Shown: positions 1 to 11,288 of the stretch, one piece after another | How positions within the stretch are numbered: position 1 is the first letter of the stretch | How the letters are laid out: every line of letters begins with the position of its first letter | Assembly: GCA_944337235.1 (NCBI GenBank) | Contig: CALVLK010000001.1 | Coordinates: 124,001 to 188,000 of the forward strand | Length of the DNA stretch: 64,000 bases | Reading direction: 5' to 3' | DNA from: an uncultured Clostridia bacterium | GTDB taxonomy: Bacteria > Bacillota > Clostridia > Christensenellales > Borkfalkiaceae | Position numbers and translations under genes: made by a program | Notes under the pieces: generated by a model | Databases searched by the model: none | Told to the model about the DNA's origin: nothing | Seen by the model: only the letters and a program-made list of their open reading frames with translations

Positions 1-2
1 AC

Positions 3-25
3 TATGATACAGAAGATATGGAGGG
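3..25 (+). promoter_or_regulatory. -10 element and Shine-Dalgarno of the first small gene
   Basis: A TATGAT hexamer at 3-8 fits a -10 box; any -35 lies outside the window. GGAGGG at 20-25 is a strong ribosome binding site, 6 nt before the ATG at 32. The two together are the main support for the tiny gene that follows. Confidence 0.4.
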
Positions 26-31
26 AAGAAT

Positions 32-124
32 ATGCTCGTACTTGGAATTGCGATCGGCCTTGTAATCGGGGCCAATGTTGGGCTTGTGACGTTCGCCCTA
101 ATCTCGGCAAACAGAAAGCGCTGA
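32..124 (+). CDS. Tiny single-pass membrane peptide (30 aa)
   Basis: The frame encodes 30 residues: a short N-terminus, one hydrophobic segment of about 24 residues rich in Gly, Ala, Val and Ile (about residues 2-25), and a basic tail (ANRKR). A strong ribosome binding site stands 6 nt upstream and a hairpin follows the stop, so this looks like a complete small gene. Length and pattern resemble the DUF3789-type mini membrane proteins common in Clostridia, often on mobile elements; that comparison is from memory. The function is unknown. It would sit in the membrane with the basic C-terminus probably inside. It runs towards glmS, which is on the other strand. Confidence 0.5.
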   Translation: MLVLGIAIGLVIGANVGLVTFALISANRKR

Positions 125-143
125 CGGCCGTACGCATACGGCG

Positions 144-175
144 AAGGGGTCCCGCTCAACCGAGCGGGACCCCTT
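144..175. terminator. Bidirectional hairpin between the small peptide gene and glmS
   Basis: A 14-bp perfect stem (144-157 with 162-175) encloses a 4-nt loop. It lies 20 nt after the small plus-strand gene and touches the glmS stop codon on the minus strand, so it could end both transcripts. The U tract is weak on both sides. Confidence 0.6.
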
Positions 176-1983
176 CATTCTACCGTGACGCTTTTGGCAA
201 GGTTGCGCGGGCGATCCACATCCAATCCCTTCAGCACACCCACATGATAGGCAAGCAGCTGCAGCGGGATCACGGCAAGGCTTGCCGCAAAGAGCGGATG
301 TACCCTTGGCAGGCGCACGATCTCATCTGCGGCAGCAAAGACCGCCTCCTCCTGCGTTGTGATGACGACCACGCGTGCGCCGCGGCTTTTGACTTCGGCG
401 AGGTTGCCCGCTGTCTTACACGCGAGGCGGGGCTGCGTCACGACGCCGATGACGGGAGTACCGCGCTCGATCAGGCTGAGCGTGCCGTGCTTGAGTTCCC
501 CCGCCGCATATGCCTCTGCATGGAGATAGCCGACCTCCTTCAATTTCAGCGCGCCCTCCATACAGACGGTGTGATCGAGCCCCCTCCCCACGAGAAAGAT
601 ATCATGCAACTGATATATCTGCTGCGCAATGCGCTGCATCTGCTCCTCACCCTGCAGACAGCGGGAGATCCCAAAAGAAAGTTCCCTTGCGGCCTGTGTG
701 AGGGGCAGATCGTCCCCCTGCAGGCAACCGCGCACGCGCGCAAAATGCAACGCGAGGACATACATGGCCATCAGCTGCGCGCTGTATGCCTTGGTCGTGG
801 CGACGGCGATCTCGGGACCCGCACGGGTATAGACGACGCGCTCCGCCTCCCGCGCCATGGTGGATCCGCGCACGTTGACGAGCGCAAGCGTCTTGAATCC
901 GCGCTCCTTTGCAAGGCGAAGCGCCGCAAGCGAGTCCGCCGTCTCGCCCGACTGGCTGATGACGATGACAAGGGCGCGGGAGGAACAGAGGGGCATGCGA
1001 TAACGAAATTCCGAGGCGATCTCAACACGGACGGGAATGTGTACGAGCTGCTCCAGAATTTCACGCGCACTCAGCCCCGCATGATAGGCAGAGCCGCACG
1101 CCGTGATCAGGATCTGATCGAGCGAACAAATCTCCTCTTCCGTCAATGGACAGGCCTCTTCCGAACAGGATAAAAATGTATCGCGAACGACGCGCGGCTG
1201 TTCCTCCATCTCCTTGCGCATAAAGTGCCTGTATCCGTCCTTCTGTGCCTCCTCCGCGTCCCAGGAGACGGATACGGATGGGCATTCACAGGCGCAGCCG
1301 TCGCGATCAAAGAAATGCAGCCCGTCTCGATCGAGGCGCACAATGCCGTTCTCCTCCGGATAACAAACGCGGCGCGTATACGGAAGCAGCGCGGGGATGT
1401 CGGACGCCAGAAAGCACTCTGTATCCCGCTCGCCCGCGATCAGGGGACTATCCCGCCGTATGCCGTAGACTTCATGCGGCCGGTCGGAAAACATTGCCGC
1501 GATCGCAAACGACCCTTCGACGCGGCGGCCGAATGCGACGAATGAAGCAATGGGGTCGCCGAGCGCACGATAGAGGCTGTGCAGCAGCAGGGCGGCGGAT
1601 TCGGTATCCGTGTCGGAGGCAAAGACATATCCCGCTGCAGAGAGTTCCTTGCGCAGCGCCCCGGCATTCTCGATGATCCCGTTATGGACGATGGCGACAA
1701 GGCCGTCTCCGCTCCTCTGCGGATGCGCATTGCTTACGGAGGGCTCCCCGTGCGTCGCCCATCGCGTATGCCCGATGCCCCACGTTCCCTCGGGCGGCCC
1801 CTCGGCCGCAAGTTTTTCCTTCAGCCGCAGCAGGTTGCCCGCCGCGCGTACGATGCGAATGCCCTTTCCCTCCCCCACGGCGACGCCCGAGGAATCGTAC
1901 CCGCGGTATTCAAGCCGCCCGAGCCCCGCAAGCAATACGGGAAGCGCACTCCGCTTTCCCACATATCCTATGATCCCGCACAT
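175..1983 (-). CDS. glmS: Glutamine-fructose-6-phosphate aminotransferase (isomerizing)
   Basis: Makes glucosamine 6-phosphate from fructose 6-phosphate and glutamine, the first committed step to UDP-GlcNAc for peptidoglycan. The 602-aa protein has the normal family length. It begins MCGIIGYVG, so after Met removal Cys2 is the glutamine amidotransferase nucleophile; the glutaminase domain covers about residues 1-225, and two SIS sugar-isomerase domains fill the rest. It ends KSVTVE, the usual C-terminus. The start codon lies inside the end of glmM (16-nt overlap), so the genes are translationally coupled. There is no room for a glmS ribozyme directly before it. Cytoplasmic. Confidence 0.97.
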   Translation of the reverse strand: MCGIIGYVGKRSALPVLLAGLGRLEYRGYDSSGVAVGEGKGIRIVRAAGNLLRLKEKLAAEGPPEGTWGIGHTRWATHGEPSVSNAHPQRSGDGLVAIVHNGIIENAGALRKELSAAGYVFASDTDTESAALLLHSLYRALGDPIASFVAFGRRVEGSFAIAAMFSDRPHEVYGIRRDSPLIAGERDTECFLASDIPALLPYTRRVCYPEENGIVRLDRDGLHFFDRDGCACECPSVSVSWDAEEAQKDGYRHFMRKEMEEQPRVVRDTFLSCSEEACPLTEEEICSLDQILITACGSAYHAGLSAREILEQLVHIPVRVEIASEFRYRMPLCSSRALVIVISQSGETADSLAALRLAKERGFKTLALVNVRGSTMAREAERVVYTRAGPEIAVATTKAYSAQLMAMYVLALHFARVRGCLQGDDLPLTQAARELSFGISRCLQGEEQMQRIAQQIYQLHDIFLVGRGLDHTVCMEGALKLKEVGYLHAEAYAAGELKHGTLSLIERGTPVIGVVTQPRLACKTAGNLAEVKSRGARVVVITTQEEAVFAAADEIVRLPRVHPLFAASLAVIPLQLLAYHVGVLKGLDVDRPRNLAKSVTVE

Positions 1984-3344
1984 ACTCCGTCCTCCTCATG
2001 TCCCTTGCGGCGCAGCACTGCAAGAACGCTTGCGATCAGCTTCTGACAGAGTGCTTCGCTCTCTCCCTCCGCCATGATGCGGATGACGGACTCCGTCCCC
2101 GAGGCACGCACGACAAGCCTTGCGCGCCCCGCCGCAAGCCGCTCTGCGTCTGCCGTCGCCGCCAAAACGTCGGGGTCGAGCATGGCGGCTTCGCGGTCGC
2201 GGACGGGCACGTTCCTCAGCAGCTGCGGATACATCGACGCCTCGGCGCAGAGTCTTGAGAGCGACGTCTTACGAGAGAGCATGACCTCCATCACCTTGAT
2301 GCTGGTGAGGATCCCGTCGCCCGTCGTGGCATATTTTGAAAAGATGACGTGCCCGGACTGCTCTCCGCCCAACGCGCAGCCGTGTTCCTCCATATAGGCA
2401 TGGACGAAACGATCGCCCACCGCCGTCTGCACGCATGCGATCCCCTCCCGCTCGAGCGCGCGAAACAGCCCCATGTTCGACATCACGGTGGCGACGACGG
2501 GGCTCTGCCGCAGCTCTCCGCGCTCCTTCATGTATTTGGCGCATAGGTAGAGGATGTGATCACCGTTGACGATATTGCCGCGCTCATCCACACAGACACA
2601 GCGGTCTGCGTCGCCGTCGAAGGCGAACCCGACATCGAGATGCCGTTCGCGCACCAGCGCCTGCAGCGCCTCCGGGTGCACCGCGCCGCAGCGCTCGTTG
2701 ATGTTCATGCCGTTCGGGCGGTCGTTGATGCACACGGTCGTTGCGCCGAGCGCCTCGAACACGGCGCGTGCGATGCTCCAGGCCGCCCCGTTGGCGCAGT
2801 CCAGACCGACGCGGATATCTTTGAAAGAATACAGGCCGAGCGAGATGAGGTAGGAGATATAGCGATTTCTGCCCGCGGCATGGTCCACCGTCCTGCCAAC
2901 GCCCTCCCGGACGGGACGGGGCAGATCGTACCCGCCCGCGGCATATCCGTCCAGATATTCCTCGACCTTAGCGATCAGCGCATCGTCCATCTTCTCGCCG
3001 CGCGCATTCATCAGTTTGATGCCGTTGTCCGAAAAGACATTATGGCTTGCCGTGATCATGATGCCGCAGTCGAACGATTCCGTCCGCGTGACATAGGCGA
3101 CGGAGGGCGTGGTCGTGACGTGCAGCAGATAGGCGTCTGCCCCCGAGGCGTTCAGTCCTGCCGCAAGCGACTGTTCGAGCATATAGCTCGACCTGCGCGT
3201 ATCCTTTCCGATGACGACGCGCACGCGCCCCTTCCCCGCAGGAAGATGCGCGCCCAGAAATCTTCCGATGTGAAAGGCATGTTCCGCCGTCAGCCCTGCA
3301 TTGGCCTCGCCGCGGAAACCGTCCGTTCCGAAATATTTTCCCAT
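1968..3344 (-). CDS. glmM: Phosphoglucosamine mutase
   Basis: Interconverts glucosamine 6-phosphate and glucosamine 1-phosphate. The 458-aa length is typical. The start MGKYFGTDGFRG is the family signature, and the phosphoserine loop ITASHN places the catalytic Ser at residue 100. The metal-binding DGDADR loop (AFDGDADRCVCVD) is present mid-protein, and the C-terminal phosphate-binding motif RASGTE is also present. The gene starts 6 nt after the GlmU-like acetyltransferase and overlaps glmS by 16 nt, forming a three-gene aminosugar operon in pathway order except for the acetyltransferase, which comes first. Confidence 0.97.
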   Translation of the reverse strand: MGKYFGTDGFRGEANAGLTAEHAFHIGRFLGAHLPAGKGRVRVVIGKDTRRSSYMLEQSLAAGLNASGADAYLLHVTTTPSVAYVTRTESFDCGIMITASHNVFSDNGIKLMNARGEKMDDALIAKVEEYLDGYAAGGYDLPRPVREGVGRTVDHAAGRNRYISYLISLGLYSFKDIRVGLDCANGAAWSIARAVFEALGATTVCINDRPNGMNINERCGAVHPEALQALVRERHLDVGFAFDGDADRCVCVDERGNIVNGDHILYLCAKYMKERGELRQSPVVATVMSNMGLFRALEREGIACVQTAVGDRFVHAYMEEHGCALGGEQSGHVIFSKYATTGDGILTSIKVMEVMLSRKTSLSRLCAEASMYPQLLRNVPVRDREAAMLDPDVLAATADAERLAAGRARLVVRASGTESVIRIMAEGESEALCQKLIASVLAVLRRKGHEEDGVCAGS

Positions 3345-3350
3345 AGCACC

Positions 3351-4007
3351 TCACACGATCGGGAAGATCCCCTTCCCGCCCTTGCAAATATGCCGCGGCG
3401 GGACATATCCGCGCACGGAGATGAGCGGGTAGACACGCGCGCCCCGCCCGATCACCGTTCCCGGATTGAGCACGCTGTTGCAGCCGATCTCTGCCTCGTC
3501 ACCGACGAGTGCGCCGAACTTGCGCATGCACGTCCGCCTTTCCCCTGAAGACAGATCAAGCACGATCTCCGAGCGGTCACCCTTGACGTTGGAGAGGATG
3601 ACCCCCGCACCGAGGTGCGCCCCCGCGCCCAGAACGCTGTCGCCGATATAATTGAAATGCGGCGCCTGTACGCGGTCAAAGAGGACGGAGTTCTTTATCT
3701 CCGTGCTGTTTCCCACCACGCAATGCGTGCCGATGAGCGCATTGCCGCGCACATAGGCGGCGTGGCGCACCTGCGAATGCGCGCCCACGATGCAATGCTC
3801 CCCGAGAAAGGCACTCTGTGCGATCTGCGCGCTCCTGTGCACCCAGATATGTTCGCCCCGCCGTATGTATTCATCGCCGAGGGCGGCGCCGAGCGCATCA
3901 ATGCGCTCTGACAGATCCCCAAAAAGCCGCCATGGCTCCCGCCGCAGCTTCTGCGGCGGGCAGAGCTGCGTATGCGACCAGTCAAACAGATCAAAGAATT
4001 CACTCAT
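3351..4007 (-). CDS. GlmU-like acetyltransferase (left-handed beta-helix) without pyrophosphorylase domain
   Basis: The 218-aa protein has a short N-terminal helical part (about 1-50) followed by hexapeptide repeats of a left-handed beta-helix (about 52-200). A HFNYIGD segment at 117-123 matches the GlmU acetyltransferase active site, so H117 and Y120 correspond to the catalytic His and its neighbouring Tyr. The uridylyltransferase Rossmann domain of normal GlmU (roughly 450 aa in total) is absent. Being first in an operon with glmM and glmS, it probably acetylates glucosamine 1-phosphate with acetyl-CoA. The UTP-dependent step would then need another protein, for example the UAP-like enzyme at 37789-38997. 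Such proteins are often annotated as UDP-GlcNAc pyrophosphorylase although that domain is missing. Confidence 0.75.
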   Translation of the reverse strand: MSEFFDLFDWSHTQLCPPQKLRREPWRLFGDLSERIDALGAALGDEYIRRGEHIWVHRSAQIAQSAFLGEHCIVGAHSQVRHAAYVRGNALIGTHCVVGNSTEIKNSVLFDRVQAPHFNYIGDSVLGAGAHLGAGVILSNVKGDRSEIVLDLSSGERRTCMRKFGALVGDEAEIGCNSVLNPGTVIGRGARVYPLISVRGYVPPRHICKGGKGIFPIV

Positions 4008-4075
4008 CTCTTCTTATTTATTCCATGGCGCTAAAGAGTGTGACAGTTTTGCCCGCATCGGCGTGTGTACGGCAT

Positions 4076-4096
4076 AAAAAAGGGCCCCGAAGGGCC
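4076..4096 (-). terminator. Terminator of the ATP synthase operon
   Basis: On the minus strand a GGCCC-UUCG-GGGCC hairpin is followed by C and six U. It begins 8 nt after the atpC stop codon. The UUCG tetraloop and U tract make it a convincing intrinsic terminator separating the atp and glm operons. Confidence 0.85.
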
Positions 4097-4103
4097 GGTC
4101 GGA

Positions 4104-6788
<2,685 letters not shown>

Positions 6789-6789
<1 letters not shown>

Positions 6790-8534
6790 CAGCTCTCCTC
6801 CCGATGCGACGCAAGATAGGAATGCAGGTACTGCTCCGCAAGCGAACGGATGCGCGCCTTCTCCTCATCGGACATCTGCCCCGAGGTACGGATGCTCTCG
6901 CACAGATCCGCATAGGTATTCTCGAACCAGTCGAGCATGCCCTCTGTGAAGGCTGGGATCTCTTCTTTGGGGATCTCCTGCAGGATATGCGCCATGCCCG
7001 CAATGAGCATCAGCACCTGACGATGGCGCGGAATGGGGCTGCTCTGCCGCTGTCGGAGCAGCATCAGAAGGCTCTGCCCGTAGCTGATCTGCCGACGCGT
7101 CAGTTCATCGAGGTCGCTGGAAAACTGCGTGAACACCTCGATCTCGCGGTACTGTGCAAGGTCAAGGCGCAGCGTGCCCGCCGCGGCGCGCACGGCCTTG
7201 GTCTGCGCGCTGCTCCCCACGCGGGAGACGGAGAGCCCGACGTTGATCGCAGGCCGCTGCCCAATGAAAAAGAGCGAACTCTCCAAAAAGATCTGACCGT
7301 CCGTGATGGAGATGATATTCGTGGGGATATAGGCGGAGATATCGCCGCCCTGCGTTTCGACGATGGGCAACGCCGTCATGGAGCCCCCGCCGCGTTCCTC
7401 GGAGAGGTGCGCCGCACGCTCCAACAGCCTGGAATGCAGATAAAAGACATCGCCGGGATAGGCCTCTCTGCCAGGCGATCTGCCAAGCAGCAGGCTGAGC
7501 GCACGATAGGCGACGGCGTGCTTGGAGAGGTCGTCGTAGACGATGAGCACATCTCTGCCGCGGTCCATAAAATATTCGCCGATGGCACACCCCGCATAGG
7601 GCGCAATGTACTGCATCGAGGCAGATTCCCCTGCCGACGCGTTGACGACAATGGTATAGTCAAGCGCCCCGCTTTTCCGCAGCGTATCGACAAGGCGGGC
7701 GACGGAACTCATCTTCTGCCCGATGGCAACGTAGATACACACGACGCCCTTATCCCGCTGATTGAGGATGGTATCGATCGCGATCGCCGTCTTGCCCGTC
7801 TGCCTGTCGCCGATGATCAGCTCGCGCTGTCCCCGCCCGATGGGGAACATGCTGTCGATCGCGAGGATCCCCGTCTCCAGAGGGGCGTTGACGGGCTGGC
7901 GGTCGACGATGCCGGGCGCAGGCGTCTCTGCCGGCCGGTAGCCGTCCGCCTCGATCTCACCTTTGCCGTCGACAGGCTCACCGAGCGCATTGACGACGCG
8001 CCCCAAAAAGCGTTCGCCGACGGGGATCCCCGCGCGGCGGCGCGTGCGGCGCACCATGCTCCCCTCCGCAATAAGGGAATCGTCGCCGAAGAGGATGCAC
8101 CCCACGCTCTCGGGGCGCAGCTCCTGCACCATGCCGCGGATCCCCCGCGAAAAGAGCAAAATTTCGCCATATTCGGCGTGTTCCAGGCCGCTGACGACGG
8201 CGATGCCGTCACCGACGGCGAGCACCGTACCCACCTCCTCCGCAACGACCTGCGGCTCCCAGTCGGCAAGGCTCTCCTTGAGCAGCGGGATGATGTTCCC
8301 CTTTTCGTCGGAGAGCTGCGTCAGCGCGTCGCGCAGCTGACGGATGCGGCCCTTGGTGGACCAATCGTAGATCTCCGCCCCGACCTCCAGGCGGAACCCG
8401 CCCTGATAGAGCGCGCTCTTGCGGAACTCTAGCTCTATCCCTTCGCCGTACCGCCTGTCGAGAAAGGCACGAAAGCGGGCAAGCTGCGCCTCGTCGGGGG
8501 ATACGGCTGCATAGAGCACGGCGCGGCGGATCAT
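6789..8534 (-). CDS. atpA: Fusion of delta subunit C-terminal domain with ATP synthase subunit alpha
   Basis: The 581-aa protein is about 75-80 residues longer than normal alpha. Residues 1-75 match the C-terminal domain of the delta/OSCP subunit: a segment of the AAVSPDEAQLARFRAFLDRRYG type, then GGFRLEVGAEIYDWSTKGRI, corresponding to the G-I/V-x-I-R-x-G-D-x-x-x-D-x-S-V-x-G-R-L element of delta. A short linker (76-95) leads into alpha proper (VGTVLAVGDGIAVVSG at 101-116, P-loop GDRQTGKT at 242-249, then the usual VGSSAQTKA segment). The N-terminal helical domain of delta (about 100 aa) and the normal alpha N-terminal helix that binds it are absent, and no separate atpH exists in the operon. 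The ATG overlaps atpF by 4 nt with no frameshift sign, so the fusion looks genuine. How one peripheral stalk pairs with three fused delta domains is open. Confidence 0.9.
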
Positions 8535-9049
8535 GCCTTTCCTCCGGCATCGTCGCCGCGTTCCGCCTTATCGAGGAACTGATCGTACATCTCTGACGTG
8601 CTCTTATTGAGCGCAAGTTTTTCCGTTGCGTCTGCAACCAGCGCCGAGATCTCTTTGCGCGCGGCACGCACGGTATATTCCCTGTCCTCGGCGGCACGCT
8701 TATGTGCCTCAGAGAGCACCGCGGCGGCCTGCTCTTCGGCGGCCTGTTTGCGCTTCAGTTCGTAATTTTCCAGCTCCTGCCGTACGGCAGCGCGCTTCTC
8801 CTCGATCTCATGATCGGCTTCGGCGAGCTTTTGTTCGTAGGCAGAGCGCTTTTCCTCTGCTTCGCGCTCCTTCTCTTTTGCGCTCTCCTCCATCTGCTCG
8901 TAATACTCCTTCCGCTTCTTCATGAAGTTGCGGACGGGCTTATACAGGAGCAGCCAGAGCCCCGCAAAGAGGATGACGAAATTGAGCAGATGCAGTAAGA
9001 TCTGCTGCGGATCGATATTCAGCGGCAGCGCCGCAAGATTCCATGCCAT
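8531..9049 (-). CDS. atpF: F1F0 ATP synthase subunit b
   Basis: Peripheral stalk subunit (172 aa). One membrane helix near the N-terminus (about residues 18-38, LLHLLNFVILFAGLWLLLY) is followed by KPVRNFMKKR and a long charged coiled coil rich in Glu, Lys and Ala. This is a single conventional b subunit, not a b-delta fusion. Its C-terminal end should contact the delta C-terminal domain, which here is the N-terminus of the alpha fusion encoded by the next gene with a 4-nt overlap. Confidence 0.93.
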   Translation of the reverse strand: MAWNLAALPLNIDPQQILLHLLNFVILFAGLWLLLYKPVRNFMKKRKEYYEQMEESAKEKEREAEEKRSAYEQKLAEADHEIEEKRAAVRQELENYELKRKQAAEEQAAAVLSEAHKRAAEDREYTVRAARKEISALVADATEKLALNKSTSEMYDQFLDKAERGDDAGGKA

Positions 9050-9061
9050 ATGCGCCTCCCG

Positions 9062-9475
9062 TTACAGGGCAAACACGATCAGGATCGCCACGACAAAGGC
9101 GTAAATGATCGCCGTCTCGACAAACACGAGGCCGATCATCATGGAGCTGCGGATCTTTCCCTCCGCCTCCGGCTGGCGCGAGATCGCCTCGGACGACCTT
9201 GCAACGGCGATCCCCATACCGATCGCTGCGGCGCCTGCGGCAAGCCCGATGGCGATGCCTGCGGCGATCGCCTTGCTGCCCGTTGCGTCCTGTTCTTCCT
9301 CCGCCTCGGCGGTCTCTTCCGTCGCGGGCTGTTCCGTGACCTCCTCCGCAGAGACGGGGAGCGCGGGCGAGAAAGCCTCTGCAAGCGCAAATCCTGCAAA
9401 CAGGACGACAAGTACAATGCCGATGATAAGCAATCCGCGCAGGAAGCGCCCTCTGTTTTCTGTCAAAATTCTCAT
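9062..9475 (-). CDS. atpE: F1F0 ATP synthase subunit c with N-terminal signal-like extension
   Basis: The 137-aa product is far longer than the usual 70-90. Residues 1-43 look like a signal peptide (basic MRILTENRGRFLRG, hydrophobic core, cleavage plausible after ALA or VSA). Residues 44-66 form an acidic Glu/Thr linker. The c hairpin follows (about 68-137) with the polar loop RQPEAEG at 100-106 and the ion-carrying Glu at 120. The position equal to the Na+-binding Gln of Ilyobacter c (in the first helix) is Met87, so proton coupling is more likely; this is inference. The start was chosen because AACGGAGG lies just upstream; a longer open frame reading into atpB is not credible. It starts 2 nt after atpB. 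Confidence 0.9.
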   Translation of the reverse strand: MRILTENRGRFLRGLLIIGIVLVVLFAGFALAEAFSPALPVSAEEVTEQPATEETAEAEEEQDATGSKAIAAGIAIGLAAGAAAIGMGIAVARSSEAISRQPEAEGKIRSSMMIGLVFVETAIIYAFVVAILIVFAL

Positions 9476-9477
9476 GT

Positions 9478-10329
9478 TCAAACCTCCGTTTGGATCTGAT
9501 GTTTTTTTCTTTTGTATCTCTTTTCCTTTCTGACGGGTGGCTCGCACACCTCGCCGTAGAAGAGCGCCGTCAGCATCGTCAGGACGTATGTCTGCACCAC
9601 CGCATGCAGCAGCGTGAACATGACCCCGACGAATACGGGCAGCACGATGGAGAGCATCAGGTAGGAATAGACGAGCTCCGTGACCAGCATGCCGCTCAGA
9701 AGGGCGCCGAAGAGGCGGAAGCTCATGGAAATGGGCAGCGAAAATTCCTTCAGCGTTCTTCCTACGCCGCGGAAGCCGTTGGAGAGGATGCCGCCCGAAA
9801 GAATGACAAGATAGGAAAGGCACCCCATCATGATCGCGCCGTTGATATCGGAGAGCGGCGCAGGCAGCGCGACGGAACCGCCCGATGCGGTCACGACGGG
9901 CACACCCGCAAGCTCGAACAGCGTTCCGAAAAAGATATACGCCCCCGCGGCAAAGATGTAGGCGCCGAGAAAACCGTTCCTGTGCGGGCTGTACGATCTG
10001 CTCATGCCGTCGAACATACCCACCGCCTGTTCCAGAAGAAGCTGAAATTTTCCTGGAATGAGCCGAAAGCGCGGGATCACAAAGATGCGTACGATCGCCG
10101 CAAAAAGCAACAGCAGCACCGTTACCAAATATGCCGAAACAAGCGCAGGATTGACTTCAAGTCCCAGTATGCTGATCTTGTCATTTTCATGCAAAACGGC
10201 ATTTTGCATGGTTTCATCGAGCGTCTCTCCCCCCATGTAAAGCCCGTCCGTCAGCACGACGCCCACAATGAGCAACGCGATGACGGGCACGACGATACAG
10301 AGAAAGATGATCGTCTGTTTTTTAGTCAT
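9478..10329 (-). CDS. atpB: F1F0 ATP synthase subunit a
   Basis: Membrane stator subunit (283 aa) with five or six hydrophobic segments. The essential Arg is in SFRLFG in the fourth conserved helix, and a Gln (VVQTYV) in the last helix matches the conserved partner position. The N-terminus is a membrane segment followed by a polar loop (about 30-55). The C-terminus is a basic tail (RKEKRYKRKK). It is first in the operon, with no atpI before it; a GGAGGAG ribosome binding site stands before the ATG. Confidence 0.94.
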   Translation of the reverse strand: MTKKQTIIFLCIVVPVIALLIVGVVLTDGLYMGGETLDETMQNAVLHENDKISILGLEVNPALVSAYLVTVLLLLFAAIVRIFVIPRFRLIPGKFQLLLEQAVGMFDGMSRSYSPHRNGFLGAYIFAAGAYIFFGTLFELAGVPVVTASGGSVALPAPLSDINGAIMMGCLSYLVILSGGILSNGFRGVGRTLKEFSLPISMSFRLFGALLSGMLVTELVYSYLMLSIVLPVFVGVMFTLLHAVVQTYVLTMLTALFYGEVCEPPVRKEKRYKRKKHQIQTEV

Positions 10330-10371
10330 ATCTCCTCCATGCTAATGACTTTCTTGCGAAAAAACAACCAT

Positions 10372-10400
10372 ATTATAGTCTGCAAACGGCCGTTCGTCAA
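10372..10400 (-). promoter_or_regulatory. Promoter of the ATP synthase operon
   Basis: Minus-strand TTGACG (10395-10400), 17-bp spacer, TATAAT (10372-10377). The start site would be near 10365, leaving a leader of about 35 nt before atpB. An A+T-only tract at about 10457-10503 lies 60-100 bp upstream. Confidence 0.8.
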
Positions 10401-10491
10401 CGACATTTCGCACAAAATCGCGGAAAACAGTATGAGGTTTTTGTCATAAAGCACAAAAAAATTCTATTACTCTATTATAAAATAATAATAA

Positions 10492-11286
10492 TTATAATAA
10501 AATGATCTCCTCATACGGCTTGCCGAGCCGATAGCGTGCAACGGTGAGGCGATTGCCGTCGCGGTCTGTGCACTCTTCGAGGGCAAACCACTCCGGATGG
10601 CGCAGATACTTGATTGCCATGTCGTCCCAGATATAGCTGCCCTTCTCGCCGGAGACAAATGTCATTTCACGGCAGCGGTTGACGATGGCGCGCATCAGCC
10701 CGCCACCTGCTAGAGCGCGCTCCTGCACATTGAGCGCCGGGACGCGGCAGGTATCGAGCGTGATCGCCACATGCGGATGCAAAATCACCCGGGCAAAGGC
10801 GGCGCGGTCGAGCGCATGGTTGAACTCATAGCCGTGAAAGTTCGGCTCTTCCGCAATGTTGCCCCCCATGAGAACAAATTTCCGGCATGTCCCGCGGGAG
10901 AGGATCTCGGGCACGAGCGTGGCGGGGCCGAGGCTGACAAAATCGTATGCTCCCTCCAGCGAAGACACCCACCAATCGAAGGCGATCACTGACAGCGTGC
11001 TCTCGCAGGGGGCAAACAGGTCGCCCATGCCGTCCTCCCCGTGAATGGATTTCAGAAATTCGTTCGGCTGAGGGCGCATTGTTGTATCGACGATGAGAAC
11101 GGGCACATCACACGGGCAATGCGCCGTCAGTTTTTTTGCGTTCGCAAGCGAGACATCGCACGGCACATTTCCCGCGATGGCGACCAGCACGACGCGCTCA
11201 TACCCGTCCGCCCCGGCATGCGTGAGGGCGTCCACCGTTGCGGCGGCATCGTCCAGTCCATAGTCGCAGCACAGAATAAGTTGCAT
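10492..11286 (-). CDS. Nucleoside hydrolase-like protein
   Basis: The 264-aa protein resembles inosine/uridine-preferring nucleoside hydrolases, which split ribonucleosides into base and ribose. The N-terminal calcium-binding motif is altered: the family DTDPGxDD appears here as CCDYGLDD (D8, D12 and D13 kept, the first Asp replaced). A VLMGGN segment, FNHALDRAAFARVI (the N-x-x-x-D-P region) and YIWDDMAIKYL (the family H-D position reads W-D) are recognisable. The missing first Asp and His suggest a changed substrate or lost activity. The gene sits between the asnS and atp operons with its own short leader. Cytoplasmic; the substrate cannot be predicted. Confidence 0.65.
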   Translation of the reverse strand: MQLILCCDYGLDDAAATVDALTHAGADGYERVVLVAIAGNVPCDVSLANAKKLTAHCPCDVPVLIVDTTMRPQPNEFLKSIHGEDGMGDLFAPCESTLSVIAFDWWVSSLEGAYDFVSLGPATLVPEILSRGTCRKFVLMGGNIAEEPNFHGYEFNHALDRAAFARVILHPHVAITLDTCRVPALNVQERALAGGGLMRAIVNRCREMTFVSGEKGSYIWDDMAIKYLRHPEWFALEECTDRDGNRLTVARYRLGKPYEEIILL

Positions 11287-11288
11287 AT

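Noticed and set aside
1968..2010. A glmS ribozyme before glmS
   Set aside because: The glmS start codon lies inside glmM with a 16-nt overlap; there is no leader to hold a 150-nt ribozyme.
9062..9475. A Na+-coupled ATP synthase
   Set aside because: The Gln that binds Na+ in the first helix of Na+-type c rings is Met here, and the Ser after the key Glu is Thr with other neighbours changed.
10457..10503. A+T-only tract as a replication origin
   Set aside because: No DnaA boxes and no dnaA/dnaN neighbours; it is more likely part of the region upstream of the atp promoter.
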